Source of the DNA: Flammula alnicola
Taxonomy: Eukaryota > Basidiomycota > Agaricomycetes > Agaricales > Strophariaceae
Reading direction: 5' to 3'
Length of the DNA: 64,000 nucleotides
NCBI GenBank assembly: GCA_015499995.1
Contig: JADNRV010000005.1
Span: 744,001-808,000 of the forward strand
Part shown: one piece after another, positions 1 to 10,189 of the stretch
How positions within the stretch are numbered: position 1 is the stretch's first letter
Layout: every line of letters starts with the position of its first letter
The notes under the pieces: generated by a model
Databases searched by the model: none
Seen by the model: only the letters and a program-made list of their open reading frames with translations
Told to the model about the DNA's origin: nothing
Position numbers and translations under genes: made by a program

Positions 1-484
1 ATTAGAAATGTGAGAAAGATCAATGAACTTTTTGCGAACTTTCCGTTTCTGCTAGCTATATATCTCTGCTTCTGACAGTCTGACTCGGCTTCAATCGAAG
101 AAAGACTGGTTCTAAATTTAGCGTGTAAAGTGTGCCAAAAGGAACAAATGGATTACTTACATATGAGTCAGCCTGAGTGCTAGTGACGAGGTCAAGAGCG
201 CTAACGTAAATCGTAAGTTGGACTTCGTCAGCATTTTGGGATGCCGACCGAATTCCTACAAGTTCTTTACCGACCAACCGAGATCCTGAATAAGGCCTTA
301 CTAATGGCTCGCTCTCATTTGGCGCCCCTTTCCTTCACCTTGTACATGATGTCATTCGTTCTCATGGCAGACATCCTTTCTCATGAAATCAGTATAAATA
401 CTGTGCAGGCGAATGCCAATCTGCTCGGCGCTCACACACACACACATCCTCATCCTCTCAATTATCAGCCCTACCAGTAGCGCA
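1..484. other. Left-edge intergenic stretch and promoter side of the first reductase gene
   Basis: I see no convincing gene here. A 73-codon minus-strand frame (56-277) contains a good GTAAGT donor near 160 and could be a first exon, but nothing follows that confirms it. A short CA-dinucleotide run lies at about 432-447, just upstream of the start codon at 485, in what should be the 5' untranslated region of the reductase gene. Confidence 0.4.
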
Positions 485-1773
485 ATGCCCTCCACTCAGA
501 AAGCACTTGTCCTCGAGAAGAAATTTGGAAATTTTGTCCTCAGTGGAATAGCTGTTGCAGAGCCGGGTCCCGGGGAGGTCTTGATTAAGGTTATTGCAAC
601 GTCGTTGAACCCCGTCGACTGGAAAATTCAGAAATATGGCATACTCGTGGAGAACTTTCCGGCCGTCCTCGGGGGAGACCTGGCCGGAGATGTGGAAGAG
701 GTTGGTGAAGGAGTCACGGACTTCAAGAAAGGAGATCGAGTGTAAGTTTTTCAAGTTCATGCATCCTATTCAACTCATTAACGTGAAATTGTGAATAGCT
801 TTGTTCAAGCACAATATAAAAACGAGACGGATGGCTTCCAGCAATACGCACTTGCTCTGGCTGCCACTGTAGCAAAGGTACTAATACGAATTTGTTGTCG
901 CTAAACTTGTCGACTTACTTAGCTATTTCGGGTTGCGACCGCAGATCCCTGCAAACATTTCTTACGACCAAGCCTCCGCTTTCCCGGTCGCGCTTACAGC
1001 AGCCTATGTGGGGCTCTATAACCAGAATCCTCATGGTTTTGGATTCGCGCCTCCGACTTCCCCTGCCACCCAAGGAAAGTATGCTGGAACCCCGATCGTG
1101 ATTTTAGGTGGCGCTAGTTCCGTAGGACAAAGCGGTATGTGCACATTGACGCGATGTTTGGCTTATAATCGCGCCTCGTTCATTAAATTTCTCCAGCTCT
1201 CCAGCTTGCGAAACTGTCAGGCTTCTCTCCTATAATAACCACTGCCTCGCTTAAGCATACCGACTACCTCAAGTCGCTCGGAGCGACAGCCGTCCTCGAT
1301 CGCAACCTGTCTTCATCAGCACTCGCGACCGAGATCTCGAAAATCACCAGCACTTCTATTAAATTTGTCTATGACTCTATTTCTGCAAACGGCACCCAGC
1401 AAATTGGTCTTGATATCCTCGCTCCTGGAGGCCAGTTGGACGTAGTTTTGCAACCAACTGTCAAACCTGTGCAGGATAAGACTATTATTCAGGTCGTTGG
1501 TATGCTGAGACTTCCGCACAATATCGAGCTCCTCGAGGCATTGTACCACGACACTGTGTCTGGGTTTTTGGAGAAGGGCTTACTCAAGGTGAGTTTCGCC
1601 ACCCCAAATGTTCGGATGGCGGATGACGCGATGCTGATACCATCATGTTCCAGCCAAATAACATCGAAGTTCTACCAAATGGTCTGGCTGGTATCACAGA
1701 TGGTCTCGCTAGAATGGAGGCAGATAAGGTTTCGGGGTTGAAGCTCGTCGCTCATCCACAGGAAACTGCATAG
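485..1773 (+). CDS. NADPH-dependent enoyl reductase / zinc-type alcohol dehydrogenase-like protein, copy 1
   Basis: Medium-chain dehydrogenase/reductase of the ToxD/LovC-like group: NADPH-dependent reduction of an enoyl or carbonyl substrate, probably cytosolic; the substrate is unknown. The first exon encodes the GroES-like half with PGPGEVLIKV, SLNPVDWK and a GDLAGDVEEVG stretch. The third exon ends in GGASSVGQ, the nucleotide-binding glycine motif. Exons read about 485-729, 800-877, 945-1132, 1197-1588 and 1654-1773, separated by GT...AG introns; the last exon ends in KLVAHPQETA. The frame stays open through all joins, so the gene looks intact. Full-length paralogues with the same intron positions lie at 10190 and 11825. 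Family members act alone or as trans-acting partners of polyketide synthases; no synthase is visible here, so a pathway role is not supported. Confidence 0.85.
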
Positions 1774-2525
1774 AGGTTCTCTATCATGATGTAGTCACTT
1801 TCTGGTTATATGTACTTTCTGGTAAACCAAACCTTACATTTGCCATCCAAAAAATACCTTGAGAACATCGTGAATCCACATTTTAATTTTCGACTTGGCT
1901 GGTCCCGCAGTTACATGGCAATCACTGTTCACAAGGTGGCCCGAAAGGTCGCAATGGGAAACGGTACGCGAGTGGAACAGATTAAGCCTCAAGGCCTCAC
2001 GCGGAAAGATACGACGTTATGGAAAGGAGACGGCCCGGGGAAAATCTCGAGCGATACTGTAGGCATGGCATTGAATGCTGAGTGGTGAGCGCTGAGCGCT
2101 GAGCGTTGATGGATCTCGATCATGTGTTTACTGCTATTTTGTCATGTGGGCGGTGTACGACAACTTACCCTAATCTCTAGTAAAATTGCAGTACAATACA
2201 ATATTATGGGGTTATATAAGTCCGAGCCCCGCTTTTGATTAACCAACGCCATGAGTTCGTGCCACAGTCTGACATGTTGCAATTTAACCCAGCCGGGCCA
2301 GGAGGATAATGTTAAATGGACGCCGCACAATGGGAAACTAGCATATTAAAATTTCTCCTCTGTCTGTGTGTGGCCCACCTTGCGATCAACAAAGAATGGG
2401 CCATGTCCGCAGTTTGGTCAAACAACAACCAACTCAGGTTCGAGATATATAAATGCACCGTTTCAGGCTTATTCCTGCTCTTCAAATCCCTTCCCTCTAC
2501 TTTCCCTTCGAAGCTTCAGTACGAG
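1774..2525. other. Intergenic region with promoter of the following gene
   Basis: No gene seen. A GC-rich iteration of the unit GAGCGCT lies at about 2087-2107 and recurs elsewhere in the window. A TATA-like sequence (GATATATAAAT, about 2444-2454) sits about 75 bases before the ATG at 2526. It is the main reason to prefer that start over the in-frame ATG at 2316, which lies upstream of the TATA sequence. Confidence 0.5.
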
Positions 2526-3461
2526 ATGCCGTTAACAAGCCAGCCTATCGACTTTGTGGACAGTAACACTAGTGGCCTTGCAGCCCTTAACGTTGACCAG
2601 TTGCGCGGGCTTATGTCTGGCCAGACGTTTTCGCGTCGTTCATTGGTGGCAGACGGAAACCGCTTGGAGGTGGAGTTGGCAGAGGAGTCAGACGAGGGGT
2701 ATCAAGGAGAGGGCTCTGTGTCGTCACCGCTCGTCGAATCGGAGAGGGAGTCGTCGCCATCTTTCCCTCTATCCAGCTGTCGGACAATGTTGAGGGAAAG
2801 CCCCGGGGAACAGATCGAGGACGTAATCGGGACAACGCCTTCTACTGTCAACAATTCCAACAACGTTCAGGATAACGACAATTCTCTTCTCCGGATTGGA
2901 CTCGGGGAACCAGGAGAGCAAGAGGCAAATCCGATACGACTAACCAAAGACGGCGTTAACAAAGAAAAGAAGGACAAACGAACTGGTTTGGAGAAGCGGT
3001 CGAGAAACAACCAAGAGAACCTCGTGGTTCAGGACGATGAATTTCAGGGGCAAGCGGTATCAAAGATACCACCAGCGAAACGCGCGAAATTGCAAGTTAA
3101 CCAGAGTGATAGAATCCTCAGGTCAAGGAAGCCCCTCATGTTGGTGATCCCAGCGAGGCGTCAAGTCAGTGCGCTGGAACCCAAATCGGACATCAGATCT
3201 CCGTCTCCCGGAATTCGCCCTCTAACTGCGGAGGAGGTTGAAATTAGCGTAAGGAAGTCCCTGCGCTGGGCAGCTGAAAATCCCGATAAATTAATCCGCC
3301 GCCCAATCTTCAAGCGAAAGCCAGCGAATGACATCAGATCCCCAATTCGCCCTTTAACTTCGGAGGAGGTTAAAATTAGCGTCGAGAAGGCGATGCGCTG
3401 GGCGGCTGAAAATCCCGATAAATTAATACGCCGTCCGATTTTGAAACGAAAGCGAGTGTAG
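2526..3461 (+). CDS. Hypothetical basic protein with a duplicated C-terminal module
   Basis: I do not recognise this protein. It would have 311 residues in one exon. The frame is open from 2316, but the ATG at 2526 lies downstream of a TATA-like box, so I chose it. The first half is acidic and serine-rich, the middle basic with nuclear-localisation-like clusters (for example around KRSRNN). The C-terminal third is two tandem copies of a module of about 45 residues sharing RPLT(A/S)EEV and RWAAENPDKLIRRPI; at DNA level the units run 3189-3329 and 3330-3461. The repeated charged helix followed by a basic tail suggests binding to nucleic acid or protein, but that is inference only. The stop codon lies inside the 10-base target duplication of a mobile element that begins at 3462. 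Confidence 0.6.
   Translation: MPLTSQPIDFVDSNTSGLAALNVDQLRGLMSGQTFSRRSLVADGNRLEVELAEESDEGYQGEGSVSSPLVESERESSPSFPLSSCRTMLRESPGEQIEDVIGTTPSTVNNSNNVQDNDNSLLRIGLGEPGEQEANPIRLTKDGVNKEKKDKRTGLEKRSRNNQENLVVQDDEFQGQAVSKIPPAKRAKLQVNQSDRILRSRKPLMLVIPARRQVSALEPKSDIRSPSPGIRPLTAEEVEISVRKSLRWAAENPDKLIRRPIFKRKPANDIRSPIRPLTSEEVKISVEKAMRWAAENPDKLIRRPILKRKRV
3189..3461 (+). repeat. Two-unit tandem repeat in coding sequence (about 140-base unit)
   Basis: Both units start with GACATCAGATC and carry nearly the same run ending in CTGAAAATCCCGATAAATTA. The reading frame is kept between units, so the duplication extends the protein by one module. Confidence 0.8.
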
Positions 3462-4079
3462 AGGACATCTGATCCGCTGGAAATTTGAGCCACAGACAGT
3501 CTGGCAGACGGTCTGGCGGACAGTCCAGCAGACTCACGAACACTCCTAGCGTGACAAGTGGCCTAGGCCCTAAATCACGCTCCCGCCCTTCTCAACCAAC
3601 GTCTCTCGACCCCAACACAGAACTGAATGGCAAAGAAATGGTGGCATTGATCCAAGTACATTACATGGTTTAAATACCTATTACTATTCACACTTTTTCC
3701 AACCCACGCACACTTTTTCCCTCCCTAGAACATTACCCTGGAGTGAGTGGCACATACATTGCTTGAAAGCGGTAGTGCTTTGACGTTGCTTTGGTATCTG
3801 CAAGTGCGGCATGTAAGTACTGTAGGAGTCCGTGCTTTGACCCGTGCAGCCTGCCGCGATGTGGTGCCACTTGTGAATTTGGATGCTGTGCTTGTTTGAT
3901 GTGTCTGATGATGGTGTGCGAGGCAGCACTGTGGTCGTGATGGACAGTGGTGGGCTGCGGTGGTGCAAAGGGCGGCAGGATGTCACACTACCATCACAAA
4001 AGAAACCTATGTACCGTGAGTGTGGCAGACAGTCTGGCGGACGGTCTGCCGTTTTGATTTCCAGCAGATCAGATTTCTT
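3462..4079. mobile_element. Non-autonomous DNA transposon with 10-base target-site duplication (Mutator-like?)
   Basis: The 618-base segment is bounded by direct repeats of GCGAGTGTAG at 3452-3461 and 4080-4089. Just inside these lie imperfect terminal inverted repeats of 23 bases, 20 matching, with the core ATCTGATCYGCTGGAAAT at the left and its reverse complement at the right. Sub-terminal arrays of CAGACNGTCTGGC-type motifs occur near both ends (about 3490-3532 and 4020-4052). No transposase is encoded; short open frames inside are not gene-like. A 9-11 base duplication is typical of Mutator-like elements, so that is my best guess, but the superfamily is not proven by these termini. Confidence 0.75.
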
Positions 4080-4089
4080 GCGAGTGTAG

Positions 4090-4512
4090 GTCCAAATGGT
4101 GACATCGAGATAATATCATATACATATATACATGTACTTGTGAATTGGCGAACTTATTATTCCGCGCAGTGCCTTCCGAATTCCTGTTTAATACTGCAAT
4201 ACTATACATTGAATGCTCGATAAAGAATTACAAATTGAAACTCAACAATCCTGTGCGAAGACCGCCAAGGAGAAATGAAAAGCTGCTTAGAGAATAAACA
4301 CCGGTGGACATACAAAGATAAAAAGTAAAAACATTCAAAGGTTGAACCCCTCGTGGATATTTTGTGCTTGTAGTGAAAAATGCATCAAAAGGCGGTACAT
4401 ATGTGTGCTCATCTGGTCTCGTATTTGATTTGTCCTGTCTGTCCAAAGATATAGTCGGAACTGTATTTTCGTCCATTGGCAGGGCTCGACGGAGTCTGGA
4501 GGTTATCGCTAC
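4090..4512. other. Intergenic, downstream of the large membrane protein gene
   Basis: AT-rich with no convincing coding sequence. It holds the 3' flank of the minus-strand gene that ends at 4513 and the former downstream flank of the gene ending at 3461, now displaced by the element. Confidence 0.4.
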
Positions 4513-7500
4513 CTAGTAGGAGAAATAATCAGCGTCGGAAGTTGGCACGCTCCAAGGTATTTTATGGCACGCACCAAGGACAGGGGTTGAGTCTGTGATG
4601 AAAACGTCTGATAACCAGTATTCACCACCACCTAAAGTAATCGTGAGAGTATTATGGTTTGGACGGATCTTCAAAGAAGACCGCGGGAGTGCAATACGCT
4701 CGTCCTCGAAATTGTCCATGACCTGTGGAGACAATCCCCACGCCTTAATAAGTTGTGTTCCGTTGAGCACGATATCAATCTCTCCTTTGGCTGTTGTAAA
4801 ACAGTGCTTTAAGGTAAGGATATAGTCGACCTTGTCGTCAACACAGAACTGGACAACGCATTTTGAATATATCGGATAGCGGAAAAGAAGATATGGCTTG
4901 CTGTGGCGGTGATCATCAGTAACTTCAAGATCGTCATATTGGCATACGACATTCAGCCCCGGTTTTGCCAGCGCAGTTGCAACGTTTTGTTGAATTGCGT
5001 CCTGGATTCGGTCTGATACGCGATAAAGGTTGTCGTGGAAGTGGACGCCTGTGATCGAATTCCTCTCGCTCACAATCGCAAACAGTGCCTCCTCCTCTTC
5101 AATGGGGATCTGTTCCTCCCTCTCACTCGGACCTTCCAAATCCGGTTCGTAATCAGTGGTGGCCTGGCTATAACCCCTGTTCCATCTGACGCCATCTCGG
5201 ATTAGGAGATCCTGTTCTGCATTATAGCCATACGCCCTGCTCGACCACGTCCAGGCATCAGCCTGAGATCCAGTGCCGGTCTCTCGTTTCCCAAGTACCC
5301 GTGACGCTTCGTGTGCAACGCGAATGTCCGGTCTCGGGAAAGCGAAATTGAAGTAGAGCAATGAAATATGCAGGCATTTATTCAAAGCGAGATCCATCGC
5401 TTCGAATCCGCCGATGTCTTCAATCAACGTATCCGAAATCACCAAATATTTCAGGGTCTCGTCCATGAGCTGGAGGCGTTCTCGGATGCCGCTGTATTTC
5501 CTGTTTGCATCGAACCCCTTCGACAGATTAGTGCCTTCGGTGAGAAACGCCGCCTGCGCGACAATAGAGAATTCGTCCGATTGTAACTGTAATCTGGACT
5601 GCAGCTGTTTTGCCCTCAACTCGCAGCGACTTTTAAGACTCGCACCCCCCTTGTCGCGGAGAAATCTTTCTTTGCCTGCAAGCCTCTTGTTCATCGCGGT
5701 CTCGTATGTGTCACCGACTGTATTCTCCAGTTGATCCTGAGTCGATTTTTGAGCATCAAGCCCTTGAGGGTCGGCCACCTTCCATACGTCATCCAACCCC
5801 AGTCGCATCTTCCAATCGTCTAGAATTTTATTTCCTTCCTTAGGATCCATATATTTCCGTCCCTGCATGCGCTTCTGGGCAGCATCGGATTCGGCATCCA
5901 CTCTTTGGCGCATTCGCTGTCTGTCGAGCCGAAAAACGCTGGCAGCACTTCGTCGCTTCTCTGATTCAAGTTTCTCCTTCGTTCTGGTACTACCTGTCTT
6001 GGCTTTGGGCACCGCGTTGTTCGAAGAGGGGAAAAAAGTCATCGTCTTGCTGACCATTTCGTCATGGCGTTCACTGACGATGCGGCCCCACTGCATGAAT
6101 GTACGCAAGAGGAACTTTTCCATCTGCCGCTGCGCTTCGGCAATGAGGTATTCCACCTCGTTCGTTTCGATTCCTTGGAGCTTCGTCATAGAATTGCTTG
6201 AGCTGTACGGCACCTCTTCGAGAAGCTCGTCCGCGTAGAACTCTAGGTGTTTATCGACCCAGGCTTCCAACTTCTTGGCATAAAGCGTTCTTCGCCTCTC
6301 GAGGCGCCCTTGGTCGAGATAGGCAAGATCTGCCCTCGTAAGGTCGGGGCGTTGTCCTTTGCCTTCCACGGAATCTTGATCGTGATCAAAGGCTTTCAAA
6401 CTCCAATGTAGATTGAATGCGGCTGGACGATCCTTAAATATCGTGCTACGCCGGATGATGCGTTGCAAAATGTCATCATAGTGGTCCGAGAGTTGGGCCA
6501 TGAAGCTGGTATCAGAGGTAAGAAAGTGCGTCTTGAGTTCTGTGTGGTTATCTTCTTTCCGACTCCCAGATATGCTCCCAATCTCCACGCTGATCGCTGT
6601 GCTTCGTGGGTCGGCTTTGAGGGAGGAGATGTAGATTTGAAAGTCATTTTCGTGTTTTTGTTTGACGAGGAAGCGCGAAGTCTGCTCTTTGAAATCTGAA
6701 ATTACGATGTAAAGCACCTTGGACTTTGATGCGAACTCGCTGGATGGAGAGCGATCTCCAGTAAGAATGTAATAAAGTGCTGTGTCGATCCGGCTGAACG
6801 CTGGAAGAGGACCGGTATAGGAAGCAATTTCCTCCAGGAAATCCTTGGATCGCACCACCGGGACTTCTTCTGCCTTCTCCACTTCGTCGCCGTAGATATT
6901 ACAAGTTACGAGCGGACAGTGAGAAGCGAGTTGAAGCTTAAACGTCATTCCCTTCGCGTCGTCCCATGTCGGATTGTAGGTCCACACAAAGATCCTGAAT
7001 ATGCAAAGCAAGATTTCAATGACGAGCCACAATACGGGTCCTGCGGTATTCTGGGATGCTTTTTGGATGAGATTGAAGCTGCCCACGTATCCGCCGACCG
7101 AGAAGACTAATCCGATTATTAGAAAGATGTAGAGGAGGAGGTAGATGGAAGGGTCAGCGAGACGAGCTAGATATGAGGTGGATGAAAGATGCTTCTTCTT
7201 CTGGTCGTCGAAGTACGACTTCAAGGCAACCAAATCCGGGCCGACGAAATCTATAACTTCGGCTTTGGCTGACAATGAGAGTGGTTGCTCAACTCCAGAG
7301 GTAACGGGGACATAAGCGCCGGAAGCAGGAGAGATTTTTTGGGAGGTCGAAAGGAATGGAAAGGAAGGGATTAGCTCGAAGAGAGACTCCGCGGGGAGGG
7401 CAGAGTCTAGGTATTTGTCCAAATCAGATAGGCACAGTTCTGAGGCGCGGTTGGGGTCCCATTTTATTCCATGAAGGGTATCGTCGTCCAATGGTCTGCC

Positions 7501-8160
7501 CTTTTGTTTCATGAATTGGTCCACGGCAATAAAAACTAAACGGTTCTTGACAATGACGAGAATCCGGATTTGTAGGATGATCTGAACGACGATGCCACAA
7601 AGGGAACCGCCGAGAAGTCGGGCAATGGGAAATGCCCAACCAGAGAGGAATAAAGGGTTGTCCGAGATGTTGGTTTTGAGAATGACATAGAGATATGGCG
7701 AGATACCAAGGGTAGAAACGAGGATGGTTGAAAGGACCATTAGTATGTTCCAATTCCAACAGCTGTCGTCCAACTCGACCTCCAAGTCCTCGACATTTTC
7801 GATATGCTCCGCTTCCAGGAGCTTCTCGAGTCTACTCTCCGCGAGGAATCGTCTGGGGATCTGAGGGTCCATTGCTATCAGCGGGGCGACGTCTCCCTTC
7901 GGCCTAAAACCTCCATCTGCCAGACGCTCTGCTCCTAAAATCCCCCACGAGGGAATGGCGATACCGGCCAGGAAGATGTTAAATCCTGCTCTCACGATTC
8001 CCAAACTCCCGAATATCGACACAGGTGTGACGCATGTGTAGCAAAAGCCTTTGCCCAAAGCTGATCCTGTGTGCTCCTCACATTGCTCAGTACCGAGCAA
8101 AGGAAGCAGGGCCGAGATCTCCTGAATGCCGCCTGTAACAGTTTCGGCGACGGTCGACAT
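4513..8160 (-). CDS. Large multi-spanning membrane protein, function unknown
   Basis: A single open frame of 1215 codons without introns, unusual beside its intron-rich neighbours. I do not recognise the family. The first 400 residues hold about five or six hydrophobic segments: about 50-75, 137-160, 170-210 (possibly two), 335-360 and 372-395. The remaining 800 residues are hydrophilic and rich in charged residues, with long helical stretches (about 620-900, many Glu/Lys/Arg/Gln) that could form coiled coil, followed by a more globular C-terminus with several beta-like segments. The layout suggests a membrane-anchored protein with a large cytosolic domain. The start is the first ATG of the frame. 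No catalytic motif is apparent, so no enzymatic role is proposed. Confidence 0.75.
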   Translation of the reverse strand: MSTVAETVTGGIQEISALLPLLGTEQCEEHTGSALGKGFCYTCVTPVSIFGSLGIVRAGFNIFLAGIAIPSWGILGAERLADGGFRPKGDVAPLIAMDPQIPRRFLAESRLEKLLEAEHIENVEDLEVELDDSCWNWNILMVLSTILVSTLGISPYLYVILKTNISDNPLFLSGWAFPIARLLGGSLCGIVVQIILQIRILVIVKNRLVFIAVDQFMKQKGRPLDDDTLHGIKWDPNRASELCLSDLDKYLDSALPAESLFELIPSFPFLSTSQKISPASGAYVPVTSGVEQPLSLSAKAEVIDFVGPDLVALKSYFDDQKKKHLSSTSYLARLADPSIYLLLYIFLIIGLVFSVGGYVGSFNLIQKASQNTAGPVLWLVIEILLCIFRIFVWTYNPTWDDAKGMTFKLQLASHCPLVTCNIYGDEVEKAEEVPVVRSKDFLEEIASYTGPLPAFSRIDTALYYILTGDRSPSSEFASKSKVLYIVISDFKEQTSRFLVKQKHENDFQIYISSLKADPRSTAISVEIGSISGSRKEDNHTELKTHFLTSDTSFMAQLSDHYDDILQRIIRRSTIFKDRPAAFNLHWSLKAFDHDQDSVEGKGQRPDLTRADLAYLDQGRLERRRTLYAKKLEAWVDKHLEFYADELLEEVPYSSSNSMTKLQGIETNEVEYLIAEAQRQMEKFLLRTFMQWGRIVSERHDEMVSKTMTFFPSSNNAVPKAKTGSTRTKEKLESEKRRSAASVFRLDRQRMRQRVDAESDAAQKRMQGRKYMDPKEGNKILDDWKMRLGLDDVWKVADPQGLDAQKSTQDQLENTVGDTYETAMNKRLAGKERFLRDKGGASLKSRCELRAKQLQSRLQLQSDEFSIVAQAAFLTEGTNLSKGFDANRKYSGIRERLQLMDETLKYLVISDTLIEDIGGFEAMDLALNKCLHISLLYFNFAFPRPDIRVAHEASRVLGKRETGTGSQADAWTWSSRAYGYNAEQDLLIRDGVRWNRGYSQATTDYEPDLEGPSEREEQIPIEEEEALFAIVSERNSITGVHFHDNLYRVSDRIQDAIQQNVATALAKPGLNVVCQYDDLEVTDDHRHSKPYLLFRYPIYSKCVVQFCVDDKVDYILTLKHCFTTAKGEIDIVLNGTQLIKAWGLSPQVMDNFEDERIALPRSSLKIRPNHNTLTITLGGGEYWLSDVFITDSTPVLGACHKIPWSVPTSDADYFSY

Positions 8161-10189
8161 TTTAGATCTATATAATAGTAAGGTCTTTTGAATCGGATGG
8201 ACAATTTGAAGGCGTACTTTATCCTTATAAAACGGTCTTGGTGGACGGGGGGTCGATCGCGAATTTGTGCAGCCTGAAGGCCTGGGGCGTTGGTCAGATA
8301 TATGATAGACACGGAGGCGGTGGATGAGAGGCCCCGGAGAGAGGCTGCTGGACCTGACCGCGCGTTCAAGGAACCAGTGTGGGAGGCAGATTATTTTTGA
8401 GGGTCGACATGACAGGTAGAATTACTCACACTGTCGAAGCTGTCAAGCTGCTTTCCTGGTTTTTCTTAGAGCATGCTCCAGAGAAATGCCGAGCGCCTAA
8501 AAGTGATCATCTGCTAAGGCAGACCAATCCGACTGGTAGCTAAATTTGAGCATGGTGAAGTTCTGGATCATTCGCTGTCCGTATGGTGTCCATTTCAGGT
8601 AAAATGGAGGACGCCTTAGCGAATATTAAATCGAATCTCTCAAAAATACTCACACAGATTCTCCTTGGCTGGGCAATAATAGTCGGCGAGCGCTTAAGCA
8701 ACATTCTGCAAAGATGCTAAGACGAAGATTTGGTTCGTTTGCCCAGCCCTGGGTAATATCAGGGTCTGGAGTTGGCATTGAACCATACGTGTCGTGTCTG
8801 AATTGAACTATCCTTGCTATCAGTTGGGAGAGAGGATCTGCGAATCAGGCCCCGCACGTTTGATTTATAAGACAAGGGATTAGATTCTGCAGGTCATGAT
8901 ATGGGTACGGTGCTAGGAGATTCCGAGTTCCGTTTCAAATTTGTACGAACTTGAAAAGAGAGTGGAACCACGCTCACAGTCAACACAAATGTTGAGGTTA
9001 CCGGCACCGAGTCGACTCCTGCCGGGGTTCATATGTTCAGCTTGGCCCTAACCTGAGGTTGAGCCCTCGCCAAGCGAGTTGGGAAATGCCGACGAAGCAT
9101 CACCCTAAAAATGGGGTCTAGTAGTAGTACTAGTAGTGGAAACTGTGTGTTGCGCGACGCGGGACGGGGAAGCAGTCTTCCCGCATGCAAAGGACAGAGA
9201 AACGCGGTGAAAAAAGGGTGGGAAATTCGTGTCGGACAATAAGTTCTGCCGTCAATCTTGTGCCGATCTGCCCATTGGGGAATCCTGAAAATCTTATAGA
9301 ACATGGACTCTGAGCAAGAACTCATATACTCATATACGTAACGGCCCAGATATTCTGCCTTTTTCTACGAATCCTTTATCCATTGGACGCCGCATGATAT
9401 ATGGAATCAACCACATTCATCGCTCAGCGCTCAGCTGCACGCATGCTCAATCCATTCACTTTCCTCAAAACCCGGGCAACTGAATGATAATTCAAGCTTC
9501 AAGCTTCAAGACTCAACGCACGCAAAAGCGAAGAAATCTTTCCAACAACTTTCAGATGTTCGCTTCGCTTGCTATGTTTTCCGGAATGCAAGTGGGTTTC
9601 AATGTGGGAGAAAGAAACGACAATGTTGTGACTGGAGACCAAGTACGCCCGCACCTGTTTCCGACCATGCACATGGCTGACCAATGGCTGACAGACAAGT
9701 ATGTAGAGCCTGAAGAGGCCTTATCGAGGCCTTATCGTTTATCGACAGGGTGCTGGGATAGTTATAGACGACAGTGGATGCTAGGGTTTGTCATCGTCGT
9801 CTTGGTAATTCCACTCTCAACCTCCCTGCACTCCAGTTCATCGCCTCGGAACTGCGATCTACTTCTGACTGGTTGTACTCATCCCCCTTGAAAGAAGTCG
9901 AGTCGCCAGATCCCGACTCTGTCCCAAAGGCATCACCCACCTACGTTAAACGTTTGAACCTCCATTTTGTGTCGTCAAGTGTGTGGACCGTGTTATATCC
10001 ATATGCACGATGATAGGGACTTAGTAAACCATATATTCATACGCAAGATGATGGAGACTTAGTAATCTCTTGAGGTACGCATGGCGTCATTCTTTCAGAT
10101 ATTTGCACTACTTACATTATTTAAATACTCGTCAATGCAGTCTCACACGTTCCATCGACCACTGCCTACTCTACTCCTCCGTCATCGCC
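8161..10189. other. 2-kb intergenic region
   Basis: No convincing gene. It should contain the promoter of the minus-strand membrane protein gene on its left and of the second reductase gene on its right. Small features are a TAG/TAGTAC-rich patch near 9118-9140 and a GCTCAGCGCTCAGC motif near 9422-9435. Open frames of about 100-135 codons at 9029-9325 and 9484-9891 lack recognisable similarity or good context. Confidence 0.4.

Noticed and set aside
56..277. 73-codon minus-strand frame with a GTAAGT donor
   Set aside because: No confirmed second exon inside the window and no family similarity; could be a first exon but cannot be supported.
3485..3986. Short frames inside the 618-base element
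   Set aside because: They lie in motif-repeat sequence of a non-autonomous transposon and have no transposase features.
9484..9891. 135-codon plus-strand frame
   Set aside because: Opposite-strand frames are equally open, composition is not coding-like, and no motif or splice support.
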